Below are positions 32,997-41,612 of a DNA stretch of 64,000 nt, one piece after another; the first letter of the stretch is position 1; each line of letters starts with the position of its first letter. The DNA is from Paenibacillus sp. PastM-3 (GTDB lineage: Bacteria; Bacillota; Bacilli; Paenibacillales; Paenibacillaceae). Position numbers and translations under genes: made by a program. Under the pieces are notes generated by a model. That model worked only from the letters and a program-made list of their open reading frames with translations, searched no databases and was not told where the DNA came from. The stretch spans positions 124,001 to 188,000 of the forward strand of contig NZ_JARXXP010000003.1 of the NCBI RefSeq assembly GCF_029893965.1. The letters run 5' to 3'.

Positions 32997-33200
32997 GTGG
33001 ATGATGCAAAAGGGAGGATGGAGCTTTTCTTTCAGGCTTTTGCGGTGTCAGCTATAGAGAATGTGTATAGCCGGGAAACGGCAAAGCTATTGCGGACTAT
33101 CCCTGCGGTTAGTATGATTGCAGCAGATCAGGTGCACGGGAGCGGCGAAGACCAGGAGAGATGGGCAACGCTTGCGTTATTAAACTCCAGCATCGTATAA
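32997..33200 (+). CDS. Doubtful small frame before metE
   Basis: A 67-codon frame starts after AAGGAG and ends VHGSGEDQERWATLALLNSS plus IV. It fills the 290-base gap between the uppP terminator and metE. Composition is plausible but I recognise no family. No SAM riboswitch or T-box, which often precede metE, is visible in this gap. Confidence 0.25.
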   Translation: MDDAKGRMELFFQAFAVSAIENVYSRETAKLLRTIPAVSMIAADQVHGSGEDQERWATLALLNSSIV

Positions 33201-33242
33201 CAACGTGATAAATACAATTATGTGAACTAGGAGTGAGTCATT

Positions 33243-35534
33243 ATGTCCAGCATTATAACAACCAGCAGCCTCGGTTACCCGAGAATCGGCAGAAACCGGG
33301 AATGGAAGAAGCTTCTCGAAGATTTCTGGAGCGGCAAAATCAGTGAGGAGCACCTGAAGGCCGGCATGTCCGGTCTGCAGCTTCAGCATCTGAAAACACA
33401 GCAGCATGCCGGGATTAATCTGATTCCGGTTGGCGACTTCACCTTCTATGATCATGTGCTGGACACAGCTGCTATGTTCGGTATAGTTCCGCCGCGGTAC
33501 GGGTATGAAGGCGGGGAGATTTCCCTGGAGCTGTATTTCGCGATGGCCCGCGGCAGTGCCGGAGCTACCGCCTGCGAGATGACCAAATGGTTTAATACGA
33601 ATTACCACTATATCGTACCGGAGATTGGTGACCAGCCACCGGTGCTAACAGCCAATAAACCGCTTGCTGCTTACCGGTTCGCCAGGGAACAGGCGGGAAT
33701 TGAAGGCAAGCCGGTTGTTCTCGGCCTTTACACCTTCCTGAAGCTGTCCAAAGGCTTCCCGGCTGCGGATATTGCAGCGGTAGCTGAACGCTTTCTGCCG
33801 GTCTACATTCAGCTGCTGCAGGAGCTGCAGCAGGAGGGCGTAGCCTGGGTGCAGATTGACGAGCCTGCGGTTGTCACCGGGCTGGGTACAGAAGATATCA
33901 GGCTTCTGGAGCGCATCTATGAGACCATTGCCTCCGAGGTGCCAGGACTCAAGCTGCTGCTGCAGACTTACTTTGAGGCTGCGGAGCCGTTGGAGGCGCT
34001 GCTGAACCTTCCGGTAGCCGGGCTTGGCCTGGATTTTGTCCATGACGGCGGAGCGAATCTGGAATCCATCCGCCGGCTGGGCTGGCCCGGGGACAAATGG
34101 CTCGGCGCCGGCATCATTGACGGGCGCAACATCTGGCGCAGCGATGCCGCTGCCAAGCTGGAGCTGATCCGGGAGCTGCGGGCCTTCGTGCCGGACGGGC
34201 GGCTCATTCTGCAGCCGTCCTGCAGCCTGCTGCACGTGCCGGTATCGGTGCAGGGCGAGGACCGGCTGAAGAGCACGGTCAGGAACGCCATCGCCTTCGC
34301 GGACGAGAAGCTGGCGGAGCTGAGCCTGATTGCTGCAGCCGCAGCGGACGGGCAGGACAGCTATGCTGCAGAGCTGGCTGAGAACCGCGAGGCCTTGTCC
34401 CTGTTCCGCGCACTGCCGGAGCGCGGCCGCGGAGATGTGGCGGAGCAGGTGCGCAGGCTGCAGCAGCTTCCGGACAGCCGCAGCCTGCCGTTTGCCGAGC
34501 GGCAGAAGGTCCAGCGCGACAAATGGCAGCTGCCGCTGCTGCCGACAACAACGATCGGCAGCTTTCCGCAGACAGCCGAGGTCCGGCAGGCCCGCCTCAA
34601 ATGGCGCAAGGGCGTGTGGAGCCAGGAACGCTATGACGCATTCGTACGCAAGCAGATCGAGAATGTCATTGCATTCCAGGAGGAGCTTGGCCTGGATGTG
34701 CTGGTACATGGGGAGTTTGAACGGACGGATATGGTGGAATTTTTCGGCGAAAAGCTGGCCGGCTATCTGTTCACCAAAGGCGGCTGGGTGCAGTCCTACG
34801 GCTCCCGCTGTGTGAAGCCGCCGGTTATCTATGCTGATGTCGCATTTGTAGAGCCGATGACCGTCAAGGAAAGTGTCTATGCCCAGTCGCTCACGAAGCT
34901 GCCGGTTAAAGGAATGCTGACCGGACCGGTGACGATCCTGAACTGGTCATTCGTCCGGGATGATCTGAGCCGTGAAGCGGTGGCGAATCAGATTGCATTG
35001 GCGCTGCGCCAGGAGGTAGAGGCGCTGGAAGCTGCCGGAATCGAGATGATTCAGGTGGATGAGCCGGCCATCCGTGAAGGGCTGCCGCTGAAGGCGGAGG
35101 ATCATGAGCATTATTTGAACTGGGCAGTGCGGGCATTCAGGATTGCTACAAATCCGGTCAAGGACACAACGCAAATCCATACCCATATGTGCTACAGTGA
35201 ATTTAACGATATGATTGATTCTATCTCGGCAATGGATGCGGATGTCATCTCCATTGAAACCTCACGCAGCCATGGCGAGCTGATTGTCAGCTTTGAGGAG
35301 CAGAAATATGATAAGGGTATCGGGCTTGGCGTATATGATATCCACAGTCCGCGGGTACCAGATACCCGGGAGATGACCGCCAGTATCGAACGTGCCCTGC
35401 GTGTTCTTGATGCCGGACAGTTCTGGATTAACCCGGACTGTGGACTGAAAACCAGAGGCTGGGAAGAAACCGCTGCGGCGCTGCGCAATATGATAGAGGC
35501 GGCAGAGCAGGTGAGGAAGGCAATCGGAGTTTAA
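33243..35534 (+). CDS. metE: Cobalamin-independent methionine synthase
   Basis: The 763-residue enzyme transfers a methyl group from methyltetrahydropteroyl-triglutamate to homocysteine. Both barrels are present: the N-terminal half opens SSLGYPRIGRNREWKKLLED, and the C-terminal half begins near LPTTTIGSFPQTAEVRQARL. Zinc ligands are visible as H648 and C650 (THMCYSEF) and C733 (NPDCGLKTR). AGGAGTGAG precedes the ATG. It is monocistronic and uses no visible leader regulation. Confidence 0.97.
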   Translation: MSSIITTSSLGYPRIGRNREWKKLLEDFWSGKISEEHLKAGMSGLQLQHLKTQQHAGINLIPVGDFTFYDHVLDTAAMFGIVPPRYGYEGGEISLELYFAMARGSAGATACEMTKWFNTNYHYIVPEIGDQPPVLTANKPLAAYRFAREQAGIEGKPVVLGLYTFLKLSKGFPAADIAAVAERFLPVYIQLLQELQQEGVAWVQIDEPAVVTGLGTEDIRLLERIYETIASEVPGLKLLLQTYFEAAEPLEALLNLPVAGLGLDFVHDGGANLESIRRLGWPGDKWLGAGIIDGRNIWRSDAAAKLELIRELRAFVPDGRLILQPSCSLLHVPVSVQGEDRLKSTVRNAIAFADEKLAELSLIAAAAADGQDSYAAELAENREALSLFRALPERGRGDVAEQVRRLQQLPDSRSLPFAERQKVQRDKWQLPLLPTTTIGSFPQTAEVRQARLKWRKGVWSQERYDAFVRKQIENVIAFQEELGLDVLVHGEFERTDMVEFFGEKLAGYLFTKGGWVQSYGSRCVKPPVIYADVAFVEPMTVKESVYAQSLTKLPVKGMLTGPVTILNWSFVRDDLSREAVANQIALALRQEVEALEAAGIEMIQVDEPAIREGLPLKAEDHEHYLNWAVRAFRIATNPVKDTTQIHTHMCYSEFNDMIDSISAMDADVISIETSRSHGELIVSFEEQKYDKGIGLGVYDIHSPRVPDTREMTASIERALRVLDAGQFWINPDCGLKTRGWEETAAALRNMIEAAEQVRKAIGV

Positions 35535-35579
35535 AAGGACGGCAGCCGCGGAAGCTTAAGCGTCCACGCGCATAATAAA

Positions 35580-35604
35580 CGCCACCACAATAGCTGTGGT
35601 GGCG
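35580..35604. terminator. Convergent hairpin after metE
   Basis: CGCCACCAC and GTGGTGGCG form a nine-pair stem around AATAGCT, between two convergent genes. T-runs are poor on both sides. Confidence 0.55.
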
Positions 35605-35617
35605 TAGTTGTCATTAT

Positions 35618-35998
35618 CTAATTTGCTTCTGTAACGGCAAAATAGTTATTCTCATCATCGGCAAAGTTGAACACCCGGCCCCCGGGCATATCCACCAGAT
35701 CGCCGACAGTGATGTCCTTGTTCTGAAAATCCTGATACCGCCCGTCCAGATCGTCAGTGTGAAGCATAATGGAAGGTGTGCCAAGATGAAGCTCAGGCTG
35801 CATTTGGGCGATGTGCTGCTTGTTGTGAAGGACGAAGGAGGTCTGAGCGCCTTCAGCTGGTGATATTTCAATCCAGCGCAGGCCTTGTCCGTTGTTCGCT
35901 TCCGAAACTTTGATAAACCCGAGCTTTTCTGTCCAAAAGCGCAATGCCTGATCCTGATCATTTACATACAGCATAACCTGGCCAATTTGCTTGATCAT
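35618..35998 (-). CDS. VOC-superfamily (glyoxalase-like) protein under a Fur box
   Basis: The 126-residue protein is a single vicinal-oxygen-chelate domain pair: IGQVMLYVNDQDQALRFWTE at the start and HTDDLDGRYQDFQNKDITVG in the second half, ending FNFADDENNYFAVTEAN. VOC proteins include glyoxalases, dioxygenases and drug-binding proteins; the exact role is open. I start at the ATG at 35998 after GCGGAGGG. A perfect Fur box lies 31-45 bases upstream of the start, so the gene should be iron-repressed. Confidence 0.85.
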   Translation of the reverse strand: MIKQIGQVMLYVNDQDQALRFWTEKLGFIKVSEANNGQGLRWIEISPAEGAQTSFVLHNKQHIAQMQPELHLGTPSIMLHTDDLDGRYQDFQNKDITVGDLVDMPGGRVFNFADDENNYFAVTEAN

Positions 35999-36028
35999 CG
36001 TTGACCCTCCGCACATGAAAAAAATACT

Positions 36029-36043
36029 TGATAATAATTATCA
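36029..36043. promoter_or_regulatory. Perfect 7-1-7 Fur box
   Basis: TGATAAT-A-ATTATCA matches the Bacillus Fur consensus TGATAATNATTATCA at every position. It lies in the short spacer between the VOC gene (start 35998, reverse) and the DUF1540 gene stop at 36106. The PerR (TTATAAT) and Zur (TCGTAAT) arms fit less well. Confidence 0.85.
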
Positions 36044-36105
36044 TTCTTGATAAAATGAGATACAGAGAAGAAGGAACCGTGGAGGGTCCCTTCTGATAGT
36101 ATTCC

Positions 36106-36258
36106 TTATTTGCTTTCGAATGTTTTGCAGTCTGTTTCTTCAGAATGCTTGGGCTCCTTGGAGCTGTGATAAGCAACGAAGATCGATTCAGCGTTACATT
36201 TGTTCTCTTCAGCCCAGTAGGTGCAAGAGTTTACGGCACACATAACGTCTTTTGCCAT
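36106..36258 (-). CDS. DUF1540 small cysteine protein
   Basis: This 50-residue protein starts at the ATG at 36258 after AGGGGAGGTGACC. Its sequence opens MAKDVMCAVNSCTYWAEENK and carries four cysteines at 7, 12, 21 and 44, the DUF1540 pattern, which probably binds a metal ion. Function of the family is unknown; members are common in spore-forming Firmicutes. It is upstream of the Fur-box gene on the same strand, but that box lies after its stop, so it is not expected to share the control. Confidence 0.85.
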   Translation of the reverse strand: MAKDVMCAVNSCTYWAEENKCNAESIFVAYHSSKEPKHSEETDCKTFESK

Positions 36259-36441
36259 GAGGGTCACCTCCCCTTATAGTAGATTATCAATATTGTTAGT
36301 GCGAATAGCGCCCTGTTCAGCAAGGTGGAGCTTGTCCGAACAGTCCTTACCCTTATTCTGATGAATACAGGGTATTTGGCGTATCTTGTCTTTTCAGAGT
36401 CGATAGGCATAATAATTGTAGCAAAAAAAGTGGATTTGCGC

Positions 36442-36479
36442 AAACGGATCATCCGGCAGTCGGGTGGTCCGTTTTTTTT
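36442..36479 (+). terminator. Plus-strand terminator with no clear gene in front of it
   Basis: AAACGGATC pairs with GGTCCGTTT around a loop and is followed by eight T residues, plus strand only. The nearest plus-strand gene upstream is metE, almost 1 kb away with its own hairpin. A weak promoter (TTGTCT 36386-36391, TAATAA 36410-36415, 18-base spacer) would give a transcript of about 58 bases. The rest of the 36259-36555 spacer holds nothing I can name. Confidence 0.7.
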
Positions 36480-36555
36480 GAATATTAATTTATATGTCTG
36501 TATTGTTAATTATGGAATCAAAGTTCAGAAAAGGATGCGCTTTTACTATTTTCCC

Positions 36556-36581
36556 TGCAACCTTCCAGCATTTGGAACGTC
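36556..36581 (+). promoter_or_regulatory. ECF-sigma-type promoter upstream of the DUF4349 lipoprotein
   Basis: TGCAAC and CGTC are separated by 16 bases, matching the spacing and core of Firmicute ECF promoters (sigW-type TGAAAC-N16-CGTA; TGCAAC...CGTC variants are common for self-regulated ECF factors). Confidence 0.55.
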
Positions 36582-36593
36582 AAATGAGTAGGC

Positions 36594-36680
36594 GGATCAT
36601 CTGAAAAACAGACAGAAGATGAACGGCTGGTTGCATTGCACAAAAGAAGCGGGAAATCCACTACACTTTTGGAGGAATGA
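36594..36680 (+). pseudogene. Possible N-terminal remnant of an ECF sigma gene
   Basis: Between the ECF-type promoter and the DUF4349 gene a frame reads SEKQTEDERLVALHKRSGKS and stops at TGA 36678-36680. The E-D-E-R-L-V-A-L-hydrophilic-G pattern recalls the first helix of ECF sigma factors (DEQLVALYKRGD). No start codon or later sigma region remains. Evidence is slim: one short motif plus context. Confidence 0.25.
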
Positions 36681-36682
36681 GT

Positions 36683-37828
36683 ATGCGCAAATGGGGTCTG
36701 CATTACTTGACAGGTTTATTGGTTTTGGCGGTGATACTGGCGGGCTGCGGTTCAGGTGACAACAATTCGGCAAGTGACAATGCAGGGGCGAATATGGGAA
36801 CAGCCAGTGAAGCTTCAACGGAAGCGGCACCTGTAGCAGAAGAAACGATGAAGTACGACAGCACAGCAGATATGGACCTGAATCAGACTGCCATGGGCGG
36901 TGGGGAAGCTGACCCAGGCGGCAATAATCCGGCCGGCAAGGGCGGGAATTCAGGACAGCAGGCATCCGGCAGCTCAGCGGGGACATCCGGGTTCAGCGGC
37001 ATTGACGTAGCAGCCGGACTGAACAAGAAGCTGATTTATAAAGCGAATCTTACCATGGAAGTAGAGGATTACGGTAAGGCCCAGTCCGAAGTGCGCAACC
37101 TGGTTACGCTGGCAGGCGGATATATCATCGGCTTCACCGAGAATATGTCCGACTACGAAAAGGGCGGAAACTTTGTGATGAAGGTGCCGGCTGCGGGCTT
37201 CTCCCCGTTTCTTGACAAGCTTGAGGAGATTAAGAACAAGGGGATTCAGCGGAGCATCGAGGGCCAGGATGTGTCGGAGGAATATGTGGATCTCGAATCA
37301 CGCCTTAAGGCGAAGCAGCTGATGGAGACCCAGTACATCAATTTTATGTCAAAAGCGACCAAATCCTCGGATCTTGTAGCCTTTGCCAATGAGCTTGGAG
37401 CGATCCAGGAGTCCATTGAGCAGATCAAAGGCAGAATGCGTTATATCGACCAGAATGTATCCTTTTCAACAGTAGAGCTGCGCCTCTATCAGAGCGGCTC
37501 GGACATCGTGGATATTCAGAAAAAAGAGCAGGAGCCGCTGCTGACACGGGCCTCTGATGCGCTGTCGAAGAGTCTGCATGCCTTGTCGGTTATGTTCCAG
37601 GGGCTGTTTGTCTTCCTGGCGGCAGCATTGCCTGTACTGGTCGTATTGGCGGTCATTGCTGCTGTTGTGCTCTTTATCCGGAAGAAGCTCGGCCGGGGGC
37701 AGGAGACTAAGCTGGATCGTATACGTGCCGGCAGAACACCGCAGCGCGAATTGCCGGGTCACAGCACCGGAAGCTTGACTGAGGAAGCCGATCCGCTCAA
37801 AGAAGAGGATGAACATTCGAATAAATAG
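36683..37828 (+). CDS. DUF4349 domain lipoprotein
   Basis: The 381-residue protein has a lipoprotein signal (VILAGCGSG, Cys at about 21) and a low-complexity Ser/Ala/Gly linker to about residue 105. A DUF4349 domain follows (KLIYKANLTMEVEDYGKAQS, AGGYIIGFTENMSDYEKGG, later EYVDLESRLKAKQLMETQY), then a coiled coil (IQESIEQIKGRMRYID) and a C-terminal membrane helix (FVFLAAALPVLVVLAVIAAV). So it is anchored at both ends of the external domain. I start at 36683, seven bases after GGAGG. In many Firmicutes such proteins are linked to ECF sigma/anti-sigma genes; here an ECF-type promoter precedes it but no sigma gene remains. Confidence 0.88.
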   Translation: MRKWGLHYLTGLLVLAVILAGCGSGDNNSASDNAGANMGTASEASTEAAPVAEETMKYDSTADMDLNQTAMGGGEADPGGNNPAGKGGNSGQQASGSSAGTSGFSGIDVAAGLNKKLIYKANLTMEVEDYGKAQSEVRNLVTLAGGYIIGFTENMSDYEKGGNFVMKVPAAGFSPFLDKLEEIKNKGIQRSIEGQDVSEEYVDLESRLKAKQLMETQYINFMSKATKSSDLVAFANELGAIQESIEQIKGRMRYIDQNVSFSTVELRLYQSGSDIVDIQKKEQEPLLTRASDALSKSLHALSVMFQGLFVFLAAALPVLVVLAVIAAVVLFIRKKLGRGQETKLDRIRAGRTPQRELPGHSTGSLTEEADPLKEEDEHSNK

Positions 37829-37844
37829 GACGGAGGAAGCGACA

Positions 37845-38252
37845 TTGGATTTGATGTTTCTTGATAGCCTTCCTGATAAACAGGAGTATTATGAGCTTTA
37901 TCAATCGACCGGCTGGGACCCGGAAGGACGCTTGACTTCAACACTGCTTCAGGATTCCTTAATAAACAGCTGGTACACATTAAGTGTTATCAGGGACGGA
38001 AGGCTTGCCGCAACCGGCAGAATTGTTTCCGACGGTATAATCCAGTGTGTGATTTGCGATGTAATCGTAAGGCCGGATTATCAAGGCCTCGGGATCGGTA
38101 CAATGGTAATGGAACACTTAATCGGCCATTGCAAGGCAAAGGGAATCCGCTGGATTCAGCTGTCTGCTGCAAGCGGAAAAGCAGCTTTTTATGAACGGTT
38201 TGGTTTTGTGCCGAGAGCTGCCGATGCACCGGGGATGAGCCTGTTTCTGTAA
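37845..38252 (+). CDS. GNAT family N-acetyltransferase
   Basis: The 135-residue enzyme shows GNAT motif A (CDVIVRPDYQGLGIGTMVME, with Q-G-L-G-I-G) and motif B (AAFYERFGFVPRAADAPGM). I place the start at TTG 37845, eight bases after GGAGG; earlier in-frame starts lie inside the preceding gene. It follows the DUF4349 gene by 16 bases and may be co-transcribed. The acceptor substrate is unknown. Confidence 0.85.
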   Translation: MDLMFLDSLPDKQEYYELYQSTGWDPEGRLTSTLLQDSLINSWYTLSVIRDGRLAATGRIVSDGIIQCVICDVIVRPDYQGLGIGTMVMEHLIGHCKAKGIRWIQLSAASGKAAFYERFGFVPRAADAPGMSLFL

Positions 38253-38278
38253 AGGTCCCGAATGCGTATGCCAAAATA

Positions 38279-38318
38279 AAGCCTCCAACCCGTCAAAAGA
38301 CGGGCTGGAGGCTTATTG
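38279..38318. terminator. Bidirectional terminator
   Basis: AAGCCTCCA pairs with TGGAGGCTT around an inner CCCGTC/GACGGG hairpin, with TATT after it on the plus strand and TTATTTT on the reverse. It separates the acetyltransferase from the convergent msrAB gene. Confidence 0.85.
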
Positions 38319-38362
38319 TGTCTGTGCTCTGCAGGTATCAGGAACTGAACGGATGCAGCTGC

Positions 38363-39349
38363 TTATGCATACTGGAAAAGCACCCGGTACTCGCCGTAGC
38401 CTTCCTTTTCCAGATCCTCCTTGGGCACGAAGCGCAGGGCGGCTGAATTGATGCAGTAGCGCAGGCCATTCTCACCGGGGCCGTCGGTGAAGACGTGGCC
38501 GAGATGCGAATCGGCAACCTTGCTGCGGACCTCGGTGCGGATCATCAGATGGCTGAGGTCTGTTTTTTCCTTAACCGCATAATCGCGGACCGGACGGGTG
38601 AAGCTGGGCCAGCCGCAGTCGGAATCGAATTTGTCCCTGGAGCTGAACAGCGGCTCCCCGGAGACGATGTCCACATACAATCCGTCGCCGTGATGATCCC
38701 AGAACTCATTGCGGAACGGCGATTCGGTCGCATTATTCTGGGTAACCTCATACTGCAGCGGAGTCAGACGCTCCTTGAGGCTCTGTTTGTCCTCTTTATG
38801 CTTCCAGTGCTCTTCAATGAAGGCTTCCCGGCCGGAGCCCTTGCGGTAACGCTTGTAATGGCCCGGGTTTTTACGGTGATAATCCTGGTGATACTCCTCT
38901 GCCGGATAAAACGGCTTGGCCGGAAGAATCGGCGTTACAATGGGTCCAGAGAAACGTCCGCTGGCTGCCAGCGCGGCTTTGGAGGCTTCAGCTTCCAGGC
39001 GCTGCTCTTCGGAATGATAGAAGATGGCTGTGCCGTAAGAGGTCCCGCGGTCATGGAACTGGCCGCCGGCATCTGTAGGATCAATCTGCTGCCAGAACAG
39101 CTCAAGCAGCTTGCTGTATGGGAAAATGTCAGGGTTAAATGTAATTTGTACTGCTTCTACATGCCCGGTCGTTTCCGAGCAGACCTCCTGATAGGTCGGA
39201 TTAACGGTATGGCCGCCTGTATACCCGGAGATAATTCCGGCTATACCCGGCAAGTCTTCAAACGGGGATACCATACACCAGAAGCAGCCGCCTGCAAAGG
39301 TGGCCTTTTCTGTCTTCGAGCCTATTTGTTCAGGTTGAAATTCACTCAT
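38363..39349 (-). CDS. msrAB: Fused methionine sulfoxide reductase MsrA-MsrB
   Basis: The 328-residue fusion has MsrA first (catalytic Cys in [15 protein letters not shown], residues 18-32) and MsrB from about residue 180 ([33 protein letters not shown], catalytic Cys in [13 protein letters not shown]). It repairs both S and R methionine sulfoxide. The usual MsrB zinc-binding CXXC pairs are not present: only one Cys remains near [26 protein letters not shown] precedes the ATG at 39349. Confidence 0.95.
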   Translation of the reverse strand: MSEFQPEQIGSKTEKATFAGGCFWCMVSPFEDLPGIAGIISGYTGGHTVNPTYQEVCSETTGHVEAVQITFNPDIFPYSKLLELFWQQIDPTDAGGQFHDRGTSYGTAIFYHSEEQRLEAEASKAALAASGRFSGPIVTPILPAKPFYPAEEYHQDYHRKNPGHYKRYRKGSGREAFIEEHWKHKEDKQSLKERLTPLQYEVTQNNATESPFRNEFWDHHGDGLYVDIVSGEPLFSSRDKFDSDCGWPSFTRPVRDYAVKEKTDLSHLMIRTEVRSKVADSHLGHVFTDGPGENGLRYCINSAALRFVPKEDLEKEGYGEYRVLFQYA

Positions 39350-39453
39350 TAATATCCCTCCATATTATGGAATGCAATTAAATAGATCAAAATTTAATTT
39401 AAATATATTATAAAACAAATAGCCGCAATCTGCCAACGCTCCAGCGGGCAGAA

Positions 39454-40074
39454 TCATTGTTCTTTGATTTTGTCCTTGGATTGCATGCGCAGAGACCATC
39501 CGGCGGCGGCCACTACTGCTCCATAAAGGGCCAATGCAGCGATTATGCTGCCGGGATGGCCCGATAACCTGCCGCCGAGAAAGGCATATAAAGCAATGCC
39601 CGGAAGCTTGCCGATTCCTGATGCTGCCAGATAGCTCCAGAAGGGCAGCCCTGCGGCTCCGGCATATATATTCACTGCAGTCTGCGGAACTATCGGTAGC
39701 AGTCTGGCCAACACAATGGAAGCAAACGGGCGGCGCTGAATAGCAGAGGTGAATTTATGGAGCGCGTGCACTGAAGCCAGATAAGTGAAGGCGCGCTGCT
39801 GAAACAGATATTTTACGAGACCGTACATGGCCGCTGCGGCAATCGTTGTTGCGCTCCAGCAGATGACTGCCGCCCAAAAGCCTCCGTACACATAACCGAA
39901 CAAGCCGATGACCAGTTTGTAGGGAAGGACAGGAAACAGGGCCAGAAGCACAGCGGCAATAAAAGACAGAACAGGACTATGATCCTCACGAAGCCAGTCC
40001 AGCAGATCATACCTGTAGATAAACGCGAGAATAATAACCGAAACATACAGGAGAACCGTCAATCCTTTTCGCAT
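39454..40074 (-). CDS. TVP38/TMEM64-family membrane protein
   Basis: The 206-residue protein is a VTT-domain protein distantly related to DedA. It shows the N-terminal helix LLYVSVIILAFIY, the segment FPVLPYKLVIGLFGYVYGGF with its re-entrant loop, and VLARLLPIVPQTAVNIYAGA with the conserved Arg. Relatives scramble or transport lipids or affect envelope stability. GCGAAAAGG before the start is a weak ribosome site. It is monocistronic on the reverse strand. Confidence 0.85.
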   Translation of the reverse strand: MRKGLTVLLYVSVIILAFIYRYDLLDWLREDHSPVLSFIAAVLLALFPVLPYKLVIGLFGYVYGGFWAAVICWSATTIAAAAMYGLVKYLFQQRAFTYLASVHALHKFTSAIQRRPFASIVLARLLPIVPQTAVNIYAGAAGLPFWSYLAASGIGKLPGIALYAFLGGRLSGHPGSIIAALALYGAVVAAAGWSLRMQSKDKIKEQ

Positions 40075-40146
40075 TTCTACTATGCCCCTTCACAAGCTGT
40101 TCCTCTCATCATACTGAAAAAAAACCAATTAATGAAGCAAAGGTCA

Positions 40147-40174
40147 TTGTCGCAGCGGCATGTCACGGTATAAT
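40147..40174 (+). promoter_or_regulatory. Promoter of the oxidoreductase gene
   Basis: TTGTCG (40147-40152), 16 bases, TATAAT (40169-40174); the start codon is at 40207. Confidence 0.6.
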
Positions 40175-40206
40175 ACATCTATACGACATGTAAAGGAAGA
40201 TGTACT

Positions 40207-41145
40207 ATGAATACTCCCGTACGTAAAAGAGTCGCGATGATCGGGATCGGCGATATCGCCCGCAAAGTATATCTGCCGCTGCTGAGCCGCCACGATCAGG
40301 CAGAGGTGGTCGGCGTGCTCAGCCATTCGCCGGTTACTGTGCAGGGGGCGGTCCGATCCTACCGGTTACCCAAGGGTACAACCGATCTGGATGAGCTGCT
40401 CTCCTGGGACCTGGATGCAGTCTTTGTGCACAGTCCCACTACAACCCATTATGAGTATGTTACCAAATGTCTGGAGCACGGATTACCGGTGTATGTGGAT
40501 AAGCCGTTATCTTATGACCTGGAGGAATCGCAGCGGATGGCCAAGCTGGCTGAGGAGCGGGGAGTGCTGCTGGCTGTCGGCTTCAACCGCCGGTTTGCAC
40601 CGATGTATACGGCAGCCAAGGCATGGCTTGAGAAGGCAGGCGGAATCAGCCAGTGTCATGCGGCCAAGCACCGCACCAGCCTGCAGAACGGCAGCAGCCA
40701 TGAGACAGTCCATGATGATCTGATCCATATGCTCGATCTGCTGCTGTGGCTGTGCGGCAATGACTATGAGCTGCTGAGAAGCAGCCTGAACTCCGACAGT
40801 GAGGGACGGCTGCTGCAGTCTTCCGGAATGCTTGGCTGGAACCGGGGAGTTACCGGAATATACAGCATGATAAGGGATGCCGGAGCTGATATTGAGAGGC
40901 TGGAGCTGCACGGAAGCGGGAGATCAGTAGAGGTGACGGATATGGAGCGGGCGGTGTTATATGAAAAGGGCTCTCTGCCCCGCAGCCAAAGCTTCGGCAG
41001 CTGGGATACCGTTCTGGAGCGCAGAGGATTCAGCGGAGCGGTCAAGCATTTTTTAAGTACAATTGATACACCGGAGCAGTGCAGCATTTCTGCTTCCGCC
41101 GTATTGCCGGGTCACAGGCTGGCGGCAGAGCTGACTGCCAGATAA
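40207..41145 (+). CDS. Gfo/Idh/MocA-family NAD(P)-dependent oxidoreductase
   Basis: The 312-residue enzyme has an N-terminal Rossmann fold (VAMIGIGDIARKVYLPLLSR, G-x-G-x-x-A) and the family motif VDKPLSYDLEESQRMAKLAE (EKP as DKP). It then has the C-terminal beta-sheet dimer domain (AVGFNRRFAPMYTAAKAWL, then HRTSLQ and HDDLIHMLDLLLWL with the catalytic-type His). The substrate is probably a sugar or cyclitol derivative but cannot be specified. A small unknown protein gene follows after 18 bases in the same operon. Confidence 0.9.
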   Translation: MNTPVRKRVAMIGIGDIARKVYLPLLSRHDQAEVVGVLSHSPVTVQGAVRSYRLPKGTTDLDELLSWDLDAVFVHSPTTTHYEYVTKCLEHGLPVYVDKPLSYDLEESQRMAKLAEERGVLLAVGFNRRFAPMYTAAKAWLEKAGGISQCHAAKHRTSLQNGSSHETVHDDLIHMLDLLLWLCGNDYELLRSSLNSDSEGRLLQSSGMLGWNRGVTGIYSMIRDAGADIERLELHGSGRSVEVTDMERAVLYEKGSLPRSQSFGSWDTVLERRGFSGAVKHFLSTIDTPEQCSISASAVLPGHRLAAELTAR

Positions 41146-41163
41146 ACAGAGAGGAGCAATAAC

Positions 41164-41487
41164 GTGGACGATTACCGCAAAGCAATGGAGGAACAGATTA
41201 TCGAGAGCTACAGGCGGGATGAGGAGATGATGATTCTCGTGTTTGCCCAGTGGTGCGTGAACAACAAGCTGGACCCGCATGCCCTGTATTTGCAGGCCTA
41301 TCCGCAGCAGGAAGGAAACGCCGCACTGGGCCGTGCGCTTGCGCTGACCGTGCCAGAAGAAGAAGCCGGAGATATTTCGGATGATACGGTTCTCGGGGTG
41401 CTGTCACTCTACGGCAATGATGATCTGGCTTACGTGGTAACTGAGGCCATCGCCCGGCGCAAGCCGCAGGCAGGCACAGGGGATTGA
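41164..41487 (+). CDS. Small acidic hypothetical protein
   Basis: This 107-residue soluble protein starts at a GTG with AGAGGAG upstream (MDDYRKAMEEQIIESYRRDE) and reads as mainly helical and acidic. The segment MILVFAQWCVNNKLDPHALY recurs in no family I recognise. It lies 18 bases behind the oxidoreductase gene and is probably co-transcribed. Confidence 0.7.
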   Translation: MDDYRKAMEEQIIESYRRDEEMMILVFAQWCVNNKLDPHALYLQAYPQQEGNAALGRALALTVPEEEAGDISDDTVLGVLSLYGNDDLAYVVTEAIARRKPQAGTGD

Positions 41488-41574
41488 CACTGCGGATATA
41501 ATAAGGTAGGGCTAATGAACTTTTTTTGGGAAAACGATGTTCATTATGCTATAAATATGTTAAAATTATATATA

Positions 41575-41589
41575 CTAACTAATAGTTAG
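41575..41589. promoter_or_regulatory. Perfect 15-bp dyad, probable HxlR autoregulatory operator
   Basis: CTAACTA-A-TAGTTAG lies 24 bases before the HxlR start codon and just downstream of an extended -10 (TGCTATAAA, TATAAA at 41550-41555, with TTGGGA 18 bases before). HxlR-type regulators typically bind such AT-rich TAACTA/AGTAAGT dyads in their own promoters. Confidence 0.65.
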
Positions 41590-41612
41590 CTTCACAACGA
41601 GAGGTGAGAACA

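Noticed and set aside
32950..33240. SAM riboswitch or T-box leader for metE
   Set aside because: No AGAG..GGAGGGA-type SAM core and no AGGGTGG..ACC T-box sequence is present, and no terminator/antiterminator pair precedes the start codon.
36325..36591. Hydrophobic plus-strand frame starting at a GTG near 36325
   Set aside because: No ribosome site, and the frame runs through a strong terminator hairpin; hydrophobicity alone is weak evidence.
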